Assembly (NCBI GenBank): GCA_041398005.1
Contig: JAWKVP010000004.1
Coordinates: 124,001 to 188,000, forward strand
Source: JAGREO01 sp020446285
GTDB lineage: Bacteria; Pseudomonadota; Alphaproteobacteria; Geminicoccales; Geminicoccaceae
Direction: 5' to 3'
Length of the DNA: 64,000 nucleotides
Shown here: positions 17,866-28,338 of the stretch, in pieces
How the letters are laid out: each line of letters begins with the position of its first letter
Numbering within the stretch: the first letter of the stretch is position 1
Program-made: the position numbers and the translations under genes
Notes under the pieces: model-generated
What the model was told of the DNA's origin: nothing
Seen by the model: only the letters and a program-made list of their open reading frames with translations
Databases searched by the model: none

Positions 17866-19041
17866 TCAGTCGCGCGCAACGCACATGGCGATGCCCATGC
17901 CGCCGCCGATGCAGAGCGTGGCGAGGCCCTTCTTCGCGTCCCGCTTGCCCATCTCGTGCAGCAGCGTGGTCAGCACGCGCGCGCCGGAAGCGCCCACCGG
18001 ATGGCCGAGCGCGATCGCGCCGCCATTGACGTTGACCTTGGCGGTATCCCAGCCGAGATCCTTGTTGACTGCCAGTGCCTGCGCGGCGAAGGCCTCGTTG
18101 GCCTCGATCAGGTCGAGATCGTCGACCGTCCAGCCGGCCTTTTCCAGAGCCTTGCGCGATGCCGGGATCGGGCCCGTGCCCATGATCGACGGATCGACAC
18201 CGGCCTGCGCCCAGCTGACGATGCGCGCGAGCGGCTTGAGACCGCGCTTCTTCGCTTCGTCGGCGCTCATGACGACGAGAGCGGCGGCACCGTCATTGAT
18301 GCCAGAGGCGTTGCCGGCGGTCACCGTGCCTTCCTTGTTGAAGGCCGGACGCAGCTTGCCCATGCCCTCGACGGTGGCGCCGAAGCGGGGATACTCATCC
18401 GTGTCGACGACCGTATCGCCCTTGCGCGTCTTGATCGTGACGGGTGTGATCTCGTCCTTGAAACGCCCGGAGGTCACTGCCGCTTCGGCCTTGTTCTGCG
18501 AGGCGGTGGCGAACTGGTCCTGCTCCTCGCGGGTCAGCTGCCACTTCTGCGCGACATTCTCGGCCGTATTGCCCATGTGATAGCCGTGGAAGGCATCGGT
18601 GAGCGCGTCCCGGAGCATGGTATCGACCACCTCGAGGCTGCCCATCTTGGTGCCGTTGCGCAGGTGGGCCACATGCGGTGCCTGGCTCATGCTCTCCTGA
18701 CCGCCGGCGACGACGATGCTGCTGTCACCGTTCCTCACCGCCTGATAGGCCAGTGCCACCGACTTCAGCCCCGAGCCGCAGAGAATGTTCACGCCATATG
18801 CGGGAACCTCGACCGGCACGCCGGCATTCACGGAAGCCTGCCGGGCCGGGTTCTGGCCCTGCCCCGCGGCGAGAATCTGCCCCATGATGACCTCGGACAC
18901 CTCGGCCGCATCGACATTCGCCGCCTCGAGCGCGGCGGTGATCGCGGTCTGTCCGAGAAAATGTGCCGGCACGCTGCTCAAGGACCCGCTGAACGATCCG
19001 ATCGGCGTACGCTTGGCGGAGACAATGACGACGTCGCTCAT
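17866..19041 (-). CDS. phaA: Acetyl-CoA C-acetyltransferase (beta-ketothiolase), PhaA
   Basis: This 391-residue biosynthetic thiolase has the acyl-accepting Cys in NILCGSGLKSVALAYQAV (around residue 88), the catalytic His in ALGHPVGASGARV, and the C-terminal Cys in LCIGGGMGIAMCV. It condenses two acetyl-CoA to acetoacetyl-CoA, feeding PhaB, PHB synthesis and the EMC pathway. It lies upstream of phaB, 306 bp apart. No phaC or phaR is in the window. Confidence 0.95.
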   Translation of the reverse strand: MSDVVIVSAKRTPIGSFSGSLSSVPAHFLGQTAITAALEAANVDAAEVSEVIMGQILAAGQGQNPARQASVNAGVPVEVPAYGVNILCGSGLKSVALAYQAVRNGDSSIVVAGGQESMSQAPHVAHLRNGTKMGSLEVVDTMLRDALTDAFHGYHMGNTAENVAQKWQLTREEQDQFATASQNKAEAAVTSGRFKDEITPVTIKTRKGDTVVDTDEYPRFGATVEGMGKLRPAFNKEGTVTAGNASGINDGAAALVVMSADEAKKRGLKPLARIVSWAQAGVDPSIMGTGPIPASRKALEKAGWTVDDLDLIEANEAFAAQALAVNKDLGWDTAKVNVNGGAIALGHPVGASGARVLTTLLHEMGKRDAKKGLATLCIGGGMGIAMCVARD

Positions 19042-19231
19042 TTGAGATGCTCTCCCCGTGAGGATTTACGGATGCCGCAGGCAGGCTCGTCACGGCCCGG
19101 CGCTGCGAAAAGGATGGGTGCCTTATATTGAGGCTTGACATGCCTGGGGAGCCCCATTGTTGCATTGCAGCCATTCGCCGCAGGGAACGGCAACGAAGCG
19201 AGGGGCGAACAGGACGCTGGCGCCCGGCGCA

Positions 19232-19507
19232 TCAGTCCTTCGGGATTATTGTGACCACGCACTCGTCGTTCGTGTCGAGTCCCGCCTTGCTGCATTGCGG
19301 GGCAGTCAGGTTAAAGAAGAAGACATCTGAGCCCTTGCCCCAGGGGCGGATATTTCGCTGGAAAGGTCCCACATCGTTCAGCATCACATCCGCCGGAAAA
19401 GCGAGAGTGCGACCTCTCACATATTCCGGCTTCACGACGACATATCGGGGCAGAAATTCCTCCTTGCGGAGAACCCTCGCCGAGAAGGAGACAGCTGTTC
19501 TATCCAT
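19232..19507 (-). CDS. Small DUF1905-like protein of unknown function
   Basis: This 91-residue protein begins MDRTAVSFSARVLR. Its second half (VGPFQRNIRPWGKGSDVFFF, then SKAGLDTNDECVVTI) follows the pattern of DUF1905-type small beta-barrels, where a GD/ND pair precedes a V-x-V strand near the end. No signal peptide or membrane segment is visible. Its base composition is poorer in G+C than neighbouring genes and it lies next to an IS200/IS605 remnant, so it may have arrived with foreign DNA. The family link is tentative. Confidence 0.6.
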   Translation of the reverse strand: MDRTAVSFSARVLRKEEFLPRYVVVKPEYVRGRTLAFPADVMLNDVGPFQRNIRPWGKGSDVFFFNLTAPQCSKAGLDTNDECVVTIIPKD

Positions 19508-19559
19508 TTGAAGTTGCTCTCATTCGTGACCCGTTTATTACCTACCATAAATGTCTCCT

Positions 19560-19845
19560 TCGGGGTCATATAATCCCTCGCCTTCAGGCGAAGGGAAGGT
19601 AATTTCGACGTCGCGTCAGCGACGGAGAATGTGGTGCGTGGCTATTGAACGAATGCCCACAGCAGGTACGATCTAAAGGTTCACCTGATCTGGGTTCCGA
19701 AGTATTGGAAAAGGGTTTTGACCGGTCAGGTTTCGATGCGGGTTCGAGATCTTTTGCGGCAGACCTGCATGGAGCACGAGGTTCATATCATTTCGGGCAA
19801 GGTGGCTGCAGATCATATTCACATGTTCGTATCGGTCACGCATCA
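19560..19845 (+). mobile_element. Truncated IS200/IS605-family insertion sequence
   Basis: The left part holds an imperfect hairpin (CCCTCGCC-TTCA-GGCGAAGGG, 19575-19595) and a second GTCGC/GCGAC hairpin, like the subterminal hairpins recognised by Y1 transposases. It is followed by a tnpA fragment. The element stops abruptly at the 3' end of the minus-strand gene at 19836, so the right end is missing. Confidence 0.7.
19649..19840 (+). pseudogene. IS200/IS605 TnpA (Y1 HUH transposase) fragment
   Basis: The frame reads NAHSRYDLKVHLIWVPKYWK, then RVRDLLRQTCMEHEVHIISG and ADHIHMFVSV. This is the N-terminal half of the IS200-type TnpA fold and includes the HxH metal-binding motif. A stop codon lies just upstream of the first conserved residue and the half with the catalytic tyrosine is absent, so the gene is dead. 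Confidence 0.8.
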
Positions 19846-20162
19846 TCGGGGAAATCCCGATACAGTGCAAAGCGGGTGTTCCTCGCCCTCGCCTGGACGG
19901 CGGCGTGCAGGCTGCGGGCGGGCTCCCCGTCTCGCGCGGCGATGCGGAACGCGGCATCGAGCTGGGCGAGGTCGCGGGTTTCGATGGTGATGTGGAACTC
20001 GCCCATGTCGATCCCGGAAAGGCCGAGTTTCCGGCGGGTGATGCGGTAGCGTTCGATCACTCCCTCACCGCGCAGATGCCCGAGCCAGGCCTCGACGGCA
20101 GCAGCGAAGTCGTGGCCGTCGGTTCCGGGCGCGAGGTCGCAGCCGATGTGATAGATGTCCAT
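19836..20162 (-). CDS. DUF6614-like conserved protein
   Basis: This 108-residue protein reads MDIYHIGCDLAPGTDG, then YRITRRKLGLSGIDMGEFHI and IETRDLAQLDAAFRIAA, ending FALYRDFPDDA. It matches a small conserved alphaproteobacterial family of unknown function, probably a ferredoxin-like alpha/beta fold. The C-terminus is short and the stop lies exactly at the edge of the IS200 remnant, so the original last residues were probably replaced or lost. The start is ATG 20162, where the family N-terminus begins. It follows phzF on the same strand, 17 bp away. Confidence 0.75.
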   Translation of the reverse strand: MDIYHIGCDLAPGTDGHDFAAAVEAWLGHLRGEGVIERYRITRRKLGLSGIDMGEFHITIETRDLAQLDAAFRIAARDGEPARSLHAAVQARARNTRFALYRDFPDDA

Positions 20163-20179
20163 GGCGAGCCCTCCCCGTT

Positions 20180-21055
20180 TCAGCCGATACCGATCGTACC
20201 TTCCATGACCCGGATGGCACCACCCTTGACATGAACCGCCGAAACACGACCGGCGGTCTTCGTCGCGCGCAACCCGATCCGGCTCGGACGGCCCATCTCG
20301 ACCCCCTGCCCGAGCTTCCAGCGCCATTCCCCGTCTTCCGCGGATCGTTCGGATGCCATGAGGCCGGCGAGTGCCGCGGCAGCACTGCCGGTCGCCGGAT
20401 CCTCCTCGATGCCATGGCCGGGCGCAAACAGGCGGCCGCGCAGGTCGAGATCCCTGTCGCCGGTCACCCGCGTGAAGACATAGACCTCGTCGCGCAGGGG
20501 ATGCCCGGCCGGCAGGGGCTGCATCGCGGCCAGGGCAAGCGCCCCGGTATCGCGCAGTTCGACGAACGGAAAGGACAGGCCGACACCGGCATGAACGGGG
20601 TCCTGAACGATGGCGTCGATTTCCAGGCCGAGCGCCCGCGCGGCATCGGCACGCGAGAGTTTCCCGCCGACACTCACGGCCTGCGGTGCGCGGAACTCCG
20701 CCCGTACCGCATCACCGCCAAACGCCTCGAACGTGACCTCCACCGGACCGGCTTTCTCCTCGAGCACGGTGTGCGGCCCGTCGATCCGTCCGAGTTCGCG
20801 AAGCATCAACGCCGTGCCGATGGTCGGATGACCGGCGAACGGCAGTTCCGACCGCGGCGTGAAGATGCGCACACGCGGCCCGGCGCCGGTTTCGCTCGCG
20901 CACACGAAGGTGCACTCGGAATAGTTGAATTCCCGGGCAATCGCCTGCATCTGTCCGGTCGTGAGCGCATCCGCATCGAGCACCACCGCGAGCGGGTTTC
21001 CGCCGAAACGGCGGTCCGTGAAGACATCGCAGGTCACATAGCGGAGGGTCGTCAT
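20180..21055 (-). CDS. PhzF-family isomerase/epimerase
   Basis: This 291-residue two-domain protein has the catalytic Glu in FNYSECTFV, the motif LPFAGHPTIGTALML (residues about 70-84) and the C-terminal EEDPATGSAAAAL. PhzF enzymes isomerise dihydro-hydroxyanthranilate in phenazine synthesis, but most relatives, including this one with no phenazine genes nearby, have unknown substrates. Its start overlaps the stop of the DUF1127 gene by 4 bp (ATGA), so the two are coupled. Confidence 0.88.
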   Translation of the reverse strand: MTTLRYVTCDVFTDRRFGGNPLAVVLDADALTTGQMQAIAREFNYSECTFVCASETGAGPRVRIFTPRSELPFAGHPTIGTALMLRELGRIDGPHTVLEEKAGPVEVTFEAFGGDAVRAEFRAPQAVSVGGKLSRADAARALGLEIDAIVQDPVHAGVGLSFPFVELRDTGALALAAMQPLPAGHPLRDEVYVFTRVTGDRDLDLRGRLFAPGHGIEEDPATGSAAAALAGLMASERSAEDGEWRWKLGQGVEMGRPSRIGLRATKTAGRVSAVHVKGGAIRVMEGTIGIG

Positions 21056-21312
21056 CTCTCCCCTCCCATCGCGCGCGCGAGCCCGCCGTCACCCCGCCAG
21101 AACGGCCGACGTGCCTCGATGGCCGCAATTGCGTCGGAAATGCCGATATCGGCGAGCTGCGCCTCATCGAGACGGGCAAGCGCCCGTCGGCCCTGCTGAC
21201 GGGCGATCCAGACATGCAGCAGGACGATCGCGCGGTTGAAGCCCTGCGATCGATTCAATTTCGATTCAATCGTGGCCAAACGACTGTCGGCCAGCAGTGA
21301 AGACATCGCCAT
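21052..21312 (-). CDS. DUF1127-domain small basic protein
   Basis: An 86-residue protein. Residues about 34-66 carry the DUF1127 motif (RRALARLDEAQLADIGIS, then RRPFWRGDGG). Proteins with this arginine-rich motif include small RNA-associated and phosphate/carbon-metabolism regulators in alphaproteobacteria. It is divergent from the MocR regulator at 21404 and co-translated with phzF, which suggests MocR may control the unit. Confidence 0.8.
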   Translation of the reverse strand: MAMSSLLADSRLATIESKLNRSQGFNRAIVLLHVWIARQQGRRALARLDEAQLADIGISDAIAAIEARRPFWRGDGGLARAMGGER

Positions 21313-21403
21313 TCCTCCTTGCAGACGATTGACACAGAAACCGGACCGGAATTATTGAGTCAATCGAAGCATTGTCACCATAGCAATTTGGAGGTACCGA
21401 ATT

Positions 21404-22786
21404 ATGCTCGACCAGCTGTCGCTTCCTGACGACGGCAAGCCGCGATACCGCGCACTCGCGGCGGCCATCGAGGAACGGATCCGCGACGGACGCATGCCGG
21501 TCGGCTCGCGCCTGCCGCCGCAGCGCAATCTCTCCTACGATCTCGATGTCACCATCGGCACCGTCGGCCGCGCCTACGAGCTTCTCGTGCAACGGGGGCT
21601 CGTGCGCGGCGAGATCGGCCGCGGGACATTCGTGCTGGACCCGGCGGCAACGGAATCCAGGCTCGGCATCTTCCTGAACGAGCACGAACCGGCGACCATC
21701 GACCTGAGCGCCAACAATCCCGTACCGACAGCCGCCGGCGAGGAACTGAGAACGCTCATGATCGACCTTCTCAATTCGCAGGGTATCGATCGCCTGCTCG
21801 CGAACTATCCGCCGGCAGCGGGATGGCTTGCCGCCCGCCGCCATGCCGGGCAATGGCTCGCCCATCTGGGAGTCAATCGGCCGGCAGAACAGATCGTCAT
21901 GACCGGCGGCGCACAGGGCGGGCTCGCCGCTGCCGTCGCCGCCCTGACCCGCCCCGGCGACGGCCTGCTCCTCGAAAGCCTCGCCTATCCGCGTTTCATG
22001 TCACTTGCACGCACATTCGGCCTGCGGCCCGAAGGGGTCGCGATCGACGGACGGGGGCTGGTGCCGGAGGCTCTCGATGCCGCCTGCAGTCAGGGACGCG
22101 GGCGGGTGGTGATCTTCTCGCCGAACATGAACAACCCGACGACCGCATTGATGGATGAGGACCGTCGACGAAGCATTTCCCGAATAGCGGAAAAACACGA
22201 TCTGCTCATGATCGAGGACGATGTCTACGGCCCCCTCGTCGAACGAAAACCCGCCCCCGTCGCCGAACTTGCGCCGGAGCGCACCATATACATCACCAGC
22301 CTTTCGAAATTCCTGGCGCCGGGCCAGCGTCTCGGGGCGATCGCGGCTCCGGCACGGCTGGTTCCGGTGATCAGCCAGCGATACGCCGATCTGGCGCTGG
22401 GTGCGCCGGCACTCGCGGTCGAACTCCTTTCCTTCGCCCAGTCGTCGGGATTGCTCGGGCGTGCGGAACGGTTTCAGCGGGACGCCATCGCCCGTCGCCA
22501 GCAGCTCGTGCGTTCGGCCCTGCCTCACGGACGCATCATGAGCGGCCCCGAAGCCCTCCATGTCTGGCTCGAGATGCCGCCCGGCCTCGACGCGGACGAA
22601 CTCTGCCTCGGCCTTGCCGGCGAAGGCATTCGCATCGCGGCCTCGAGGGAATTCTCGACCACGCCCGAACGTCCGGCCGCAGTCCGCATCTCCATCGGCG
22701 GTTCGATCAACGATGATGCGCTCGTGAAGGCGATCACCCGCATCGACCGCGCCCTCACCCTGCCATCGGGAGACGCAGCCATCTGA
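21404..22786 (+). CDS. MocR/PdxR-type GntR-aminotransferase fusion regulator
   Basis: A 460-residue protein. Residues about 10-75 form a GntR winged helix (YRALAAAIEERIRDGRMPVG, NLSYDLDVTIGTVGRAYELL), linked to a fold-type I aminotransferase domain (residues about 110-450) with MTGGAQGGLAAAVAAL, the NNPTTALMD region and the PLP-lysine motif ITSLSKFLAPGQRLG. Members sense amino or pyridoxal compounds and usually regulate the divergent neighbour, here DUF1127-phzF, or the following transporter gene. The 91-bp divergent gap is the likely operator region. Effector unknown. Confidence 0.9.
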   Translation: MLDQLSLPDDGKPRYRALAAAIEERIRDGRMPVGSRLPPQRNLSYDLDVTIGTVGRAYELLVQRGLVRGEIGRGTFVLDPAATESRLGIFLNEHEPATIDLSANNPVPTAAGEELRTLMIDLLNSQGIDRLLANYPPAAGWLAARRHAGQWLAHLGVNRPAEQIVMTGGAQGGLAAAVAALTRPGDGLLLESLAYPRFMSLARTFGLRPEGVAIDGRGLVPEALDAACSQGRGRVVIFSPNMNNPTTALMDEDRRRSISRIAEKHDLLMIEDDVYGPLVERKPAPVAELAPERTIYITSLSKFLAPGQRLGAIAAPARLVPVISQRYADLALGAPALAVELLSFAQSSGLLGRAERFQRDAIARRQQLVRSALPHGRIMSGPEALHVWLEMPPGLDADELCLGLAGEGIRIAASREFSTTPERPAAVRISIGGSINDDALVKAITRIDRALTLPSGDAAI

Positions 22787-22975
22787 GTGGGTGGACGAGT
22801 TGCGCACCGGCACCTGCCGGAAGAAAGGCCCAGGCTCGGAAAGCCCGTCGCATCGTTCAGCGCCTCCATATTCTTCCGGTTGAGCCTGAAAGAGGGTATG
22901 GCTGACGGCAACGCTGGCAGAGATTTCTTCGATGTGCTGAATCTGCCTCGCACCCGATGGAGGAGAAGGACACCC

Positions 22976-24463
22976 ATGCCTCGCACCGCCAACCGACTGG
23001 CCGCCATGGCCACCGTTTCGACGCTGTTCGTCCCGGCAGTGGTGCTGGCCGGCCCGCCGGACACGCTGACCATGGGCATGGTGCTGGAGCCGCCGCATCT
23101 CGACCCGACCGCCGGGGCCGCCGCCGCCATCGACGAGGTGGTCTATGCCAATCTCTTCGAGGGTCTGACGCGGATCGACGGGAACGGCGTCGTGCAGCCG
23201 GCGCTGGCGCGGGAATGGACGATCTCCGAGGATGGCCTCACCTACGATTTCACCCTCGCCGAGGGTGTCACCTTCCATGACGGAGCGGCGTTCGATGCCT
23301 CCGATGTCGTCTTCTCGCTCGAACGGGCGATGGCGGACGACAGCGTGAACGCGCAGAAATCGCTGTTCGAGCCCATCGAGACGGTCACCGCCAACGATGA
23401 CGGTTCGCTCACGATCACCCTCAAGCGCCCCACCGGCAGCTTCCTTTTCAACATGGGCTGGGGCGATGCGGTCATCGTCGATCCGGCCAGCGCCGATACC
23501 AACAAGTCGAACCCGGTGGGCACGGGCCCCTTCCGTTTCGACCAGTGGCGCAAGGGCGACATGATCCGCCTGCAGCGCAACGGGGATTACTGGGGTGACG
23601 AGGTGGCATTGAAGACAGCCACCTTCAAGATCATTCCCGATCCGGCGGCCGCCGTGGCGGCGATGATGGCCGGCGATGTCGATGCCTTCGCCAATTTCCC
23701 CTCGCCCGAGAGCATTCCGCAATTCGAGGCCGACCCGCGCTTTCATGTCGAGATCGGCTCGACCGAGGGCGAAACCATCCTCGCCATCAACAATGCCCGC
23801 CCGCCCTTCGACGATATCCGCGTGCGCCGCGCGCTCGCCCACGCCATCGACCGGCAGGAGATCATCGACGGTTCGGAATATGGCTACGGCACGCCCATCG
23901 GCAGCCATTTCGCCCCGCATCACCCGGCCTATGTCGACCTCACCGGCCGCTACCCGCACGATGTCGCAAAGGCGAAGGAACTGCTCGCCGAGGCCGGAGA
24001 GAGCGATCTTTCGCTCACCATCAGCCTGCCGCCCCCGCCCTATGCCCGCCGCGGCGGCGAGATCATCCAGGCACAGCTGGCCGAGGCCGGCATCACGGCC
24101 GAGCTGATCCCCATCGAATGGGCGCAGTGGCTGGAGCAGGTCTATGGCGGCAAGGATTATGACCTCACCATCGTCAGCCACACCGAGCCCATGGATATCG
24201 GCAATTACTCGCGGGACAATTATTACTGGGGCTATCACAGCGACGCGTTCAACGCGCTCATGGACGAGCTCACCCAAGCCACCGACCCGACAGAGCAGAA
24301 CCGCATTCTCGGCGAGGCGCAGACGCTGCTGGCCGAGGACAGCGTCAATGTCTTCCTGTTCGAACTGGCCAAACGCGGCGTCTGGGACGCCCGCCTAGAG
24401 GGCCTCTGGGCCAACAGCCCCGTTCAGGCAAACGATCTGACGAAAGTGCACTGGAAGCAGTGA
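22976..24463 (+). CDS. Peptide/nickel-type (family 5) ABC substrate-binding protein
   Basis: This 495-residue protein has a signal peptide (residues 1-25, ending VVLAG) and the family 5 pattern VYANLFEGLTRIDGNGVVQP, LAREWTISEDGLTYDFTL, NPVGTGPFRFDQWRKGDMI and RRALAHAIDRQEII. It would capture peptides or similar solutes in the periplasm. ATG 22976 is chosen for the signal peptide and AGGAGAAGG just upstream. No permease or ATPase genes follow; the next plus-strand sequence is a broken gene. It is therefore an orphan binding protein directly downstream of a MocR regulator. Confidence 0.9.
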   Translation: MPRTANRLAAMATVSTLFVPAVVLAGPPDTLTMGMVLEPPHLDPTAGAAAAIDEVVYANLFEGLTRIDGNGVVQPALAREWTISEDGLTYDFTLAEGVTFHDGAAFDASDVVFSLERAMADDSVNAQKSLFEPIETVTANDDGSLTITLKRPTGSFLFNMGWGDAVIVDPASADTNKSNPVGTGPFRFDQWRKGDMIRLQRNGDYWGDEVALKTATFKIIPDPAAAVAAMMAGDVDAFANFPSPESIPQFEADPRFHVEIGSTEGETILAINNARPPFDDIRVRRALAHAIDRQEIIDGSEYGYGTPIGSHFAPHHPAYVDLTGRYPHDVAKAKELLAEAGESDLSLTISLPPPPYARRGGEIIQAQLAEAGITAELIPIEWAQWLEQVYGGKDYDLTIVSHTEPMDIGNYSRDNYYWGYHSDAFNALMDELTQATDPTEQNRILGEAQTLLAEDSVNVFLFELAKRGVWDARLEGLWANSPVQANDLTKVHWKQ

Positions 24464-24473
24464 TGCCACGGAC

Positions 24474-24548
24474 ATGACCGACCGGCATCCCGGTGGGTGC
24501 GAATGCGGCGCGTTCCGTTATGTCCTCACCGGGCCACCGATCGCCTTA
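24474..24548 (+). pseudogene. 5' stump of a GFA-family (Mss4-like, CENP-V) gene
   Basis: MTDRHPGGCECGAFRYVLTG followed by PPIAL is the first zinc-binding segment of the glutathione-dependent formaldehyde-activating enzyme family. The reading then becomes unrelated sequence and the remaining zinc cysteines are missing. About 25 codons survive. Confidence 0.6.
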
Positions 24549-24640
24549 ATCCCGTCAACCTTTCAATGTACGGGCCTCTGCGACCAGATGCTCCATCACC
24601 GGGCTCCAGATCGCTTCGCGAAACCTGTTCTCGATGATGG

Positions 24641-26608
24641 TCAAGCAGCGCGCTCTTCCCTTTTCGTCACGATATCGACGATGCCGCTCATGATTTCGTG
24701 GATGGCGAAGTCCTTGGGTGTGTAGACACGGGCGACGCCCTTGGCGAGGAGCTGGCGGGCGTCTTCTTCGGGGATGATGCCGCCGACGATGAGCGGGATA
24801 TCGCCGATGCCCGCCTTGTGCATGCGCTCGACGACCTCGCTCACCAGCGGCAGGTGCGAGCCGGACAGCACCGACAGGCCGATGACGTGCACGCTTTCCT
24901 CGAGTGCCGTGTTGACGATGCGCGCGGGCGTCAGACGGATGCCCTCATAGACGACCTCCATGCCGCTGTCGCGCGCCGCCACCGCGATCTGCTCCGCGCC
25001 GTTGGAATGGCCGTCGAGACCGGGCTTGCCGATGAGGATCTTCAACCGGCGGCCGCTGCTCCGTTCATGCGCATCCACCTTTTCGCGCACCGGGGCCAGA
25101 TGATCGACCTCGTCGAGAACGCTGGCGGCGGCAACGCCCGTGGGTGCCCGATATTCGCCGAACACCTCGCGCAGCACGCCGCTCCACTCGCCGGTGGTCA
25201 CTCCCGAGCGGGCGCAGACGAGCGACGGTTCCATGATGTTGCCGCCCCCGGACGCGACCCGGCGCAATTCGGCAAGAGCACCGTCGACGGCAGCACCGTC
25301 CCGCTGTTCACGGAACGCCTGCAGGGCCTCGATCTGGTCCTGTTCGGCGCGGGCATCGACGGCGAGGAACGCATCGCCGGTGGTCAGTGGCGACGGCGCG
25401 CTGTCGGTGTAACAGTTCACACCGATCACCTTCTGCCGGCCGCCGGCGATATCGCCAACACGTTTCGTGTTGCTCTCGACCAGCCGCGCCTTCATGTAAC
25501 CGCTTTCCACCGCCGACAATGAACCGCCCATCTCGTCGATACGGGCAAGCTCGGCGCGCGCCTCCTCCTTGAGTGCCTCGACCCGGGCGGAAATCACATG
25601 GCTGCCATCGAAGATGTCCTCATATTCGAGAAGATCCGTCTCGAACGCGAGAATCTGCTGCATGCGCAGCGACCATTGCTGATCGAACGGGCGCGGCAGA
25701 CCCAGCGCCTCGTTCCACGCCGGAAGCTGCACGGCGCGGGCGCGGGCATTCTTCGAAAGCGTGACGGCGAGCATTTCGAGCAGGATGCGATAGACATTGT
25801 TTTCGGGCTGCTGTTCGGTGAGCCCCAGTGAATTCACCTGCACGCCGTAGCGAAAGCGCCGGTATTTCTCATCCGTCACGCCGTAGCGCTCGCGCGCGAT
25901 CTCGTCCCACAGTTCGGTGAAGGCGCGCATCTTGCAGAGTTCGGTGACAAAGCGGATGCCGGCATTGACGAAGAAACTGATGCGACCGACGACCTTTTCG
26001 AACGCCGCATCCTCGATCTGCCCGCTTTCCTTTACCGCATCGAGCACGGCAATCGCGGTTGCCAGCGCATAGGCCAGTTCCTGCACCGGCGTGGCACCCG
26101 CCTCCTGCAGGTGATAGGAACAGACATTCGTCGGATTCCATTTCGGCATTTCCGACGTCGTGAACGCGACCACATCGGCGATCAGCCTGATCGAAGGCGC
26201 TGGCGGGAAGATGTAGGTCCCGCGTGAGAGATATTCCTTGATGATGTCATTCTGCACCGTGCCGGTGAGGACCGAACGCCCGACACCCTGCTTTTCCGCC
26301 GCCGCGATATAGAGGGAGAGCAGCCACGGCGCCGTCGCGTTGATGGTCATCGAGGTATTCATGCGGTCGAGCGGGATGCCGTCCATGAGCGTCAGCATGT
26401 CGCCGAGATGCGAGACCGGCACGCCGACCTTGCCCACCTCGCCGCGCGCGAGCGGATGATCGCTGTCATAGCCCGTCTGCGTCGGCAGGTCGAAAGCCAC
26501 AGACAGCCCCGTCTGCCCGCGCGCGAGATTGGTCCGGTAAAGCTCGTTGCTGGCCCTTGCCGAACTGTGGCCGGCATAGGTGCGGAAGAGCCAGGGTTTG
26601 TCGGTCAT
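24641..26608 (-). CDS. ecm: Ethylmalonyl-CoA mutase (B12-dependent)
   Basis: A 655-residue single-chain acyl-CoA mutase. The start MTDKPWLFRTYAGHSSARAS is typical of Ecm. The barrel contains GLSVAFDLPTQTGYDSDHPL and the acyl-CoA-binding TYIFPPAPSIRLIAD; the C-terminal B12 domain (residues about 515-645) has KPGLDGHSNGAEQIAVAARD with the cobalt-binding His, then GLSVLSGSH and VGGIIP. It converts (2R)-ethylmalonyl-CoA to (2S)-methylsuccinyl-CoA, step 2 of the EMC pathway. ATG 26608 is used instead of the upstream in-frame start because the family begins there. It is divergent from ccr-mcd. Confidence 0.95.
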   Translation of the reverse strand: MTDKPWLFRTYAGHSSARASNELYRTNLARGQTGLSVAFDLPTQTGYDSDHPLARGEVGKVGVPVSHLGDMLTLMDGIPLDRMNTSMTINATAPWLLSLYIAAAEKQGVGRSVLTGTVQNDIIKEYLSRGTYIFPPAPSIRLIADVVAFTTSEMPKWNPTNVCSYHLQEAGATPVQELAYALATAIAVLDAVKESGQIEDAAFEKVVGRISFFVNAGIRFVTELCKMRAFTELWDEIARERYGVTDEKYRRFRYGVQVNSLGLTEQQPENNVYRILLEMLAVTLSKNARARAVQLPAWNEALGLPRPFDQQWSLRMQQILAFETDLLEYEDIFDGSHVISARVEALKEEARAELARIDEMGGSLSAVESGYMKARLVESNTKRVGDIAGGRQKVIGVNCYTDSAPSPLTTGDAFLAVDARAEQDQIEALQAFREQRDGAAVDGALAELRRVASGGGNIMEPSLVCARSGVTTGEWSGVLREVFGEYRAPTGVAAASVLDEVDHLAPVREKVDAHERSSGRRLKILIGKPGLDGHSNGAEQIAVAARDSGMEVVYEGIRLTPARIVNTALEESVHVIGLSVLSGSHLPLVSEVVERMHKAGIGDIPLIVGGIIPEEDARQLLAKGVARVYTPKDFAIHEIMSGIVDIVTKREERAA

Positions 26609-26609
26609 G

Positions 26610-26661
26610 CCTAACACCTCATCGGGAGTCGTTGCACACGGGTAAGCTTTCCCTAACACCT
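26610..26661. repeat. 10-bp direct repeats in the ecm-ccr intergenic region
   Basis: CCTAACACCT occurs at 26610-26619 and 26652-26661, exactly 42 bp apart (four helical turns). It shares the AACAC core with each arm of the palindrome at 26689-26706, so these may be half-sites of the same operator system. Confidence 0.45.
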
Positions 26662-26688
26662 TCGTGGCATGATCGGCAAAACATTTAT

Positions 26689-26706
26689 AGTGTTGACTTC
26701 AACACT
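26689..26706. promoter_or_regulatory. 18-bp palindromic operator candidate between ecm and ccr
   Basis: AGTGTTGA-CT-TCAACACT: two perfect 8-bp inverted arms with a 2-bp spacer, centred 29 bp before the first ATG of the HTH-ccr frame and 90 bp before ecm. On the minus strand a TATAAA follows directly, so the site could cover an ecm promoter. This is the expected form of a dimeric HTH regulator site. Confidence 0.65.
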
Positions 26707-26726
26707 TTTGTGCGTCAGCGTCACGC

Positions 26727-28334
<1,608 letters not shown>

Positions 28335-28338
28335 GGGC

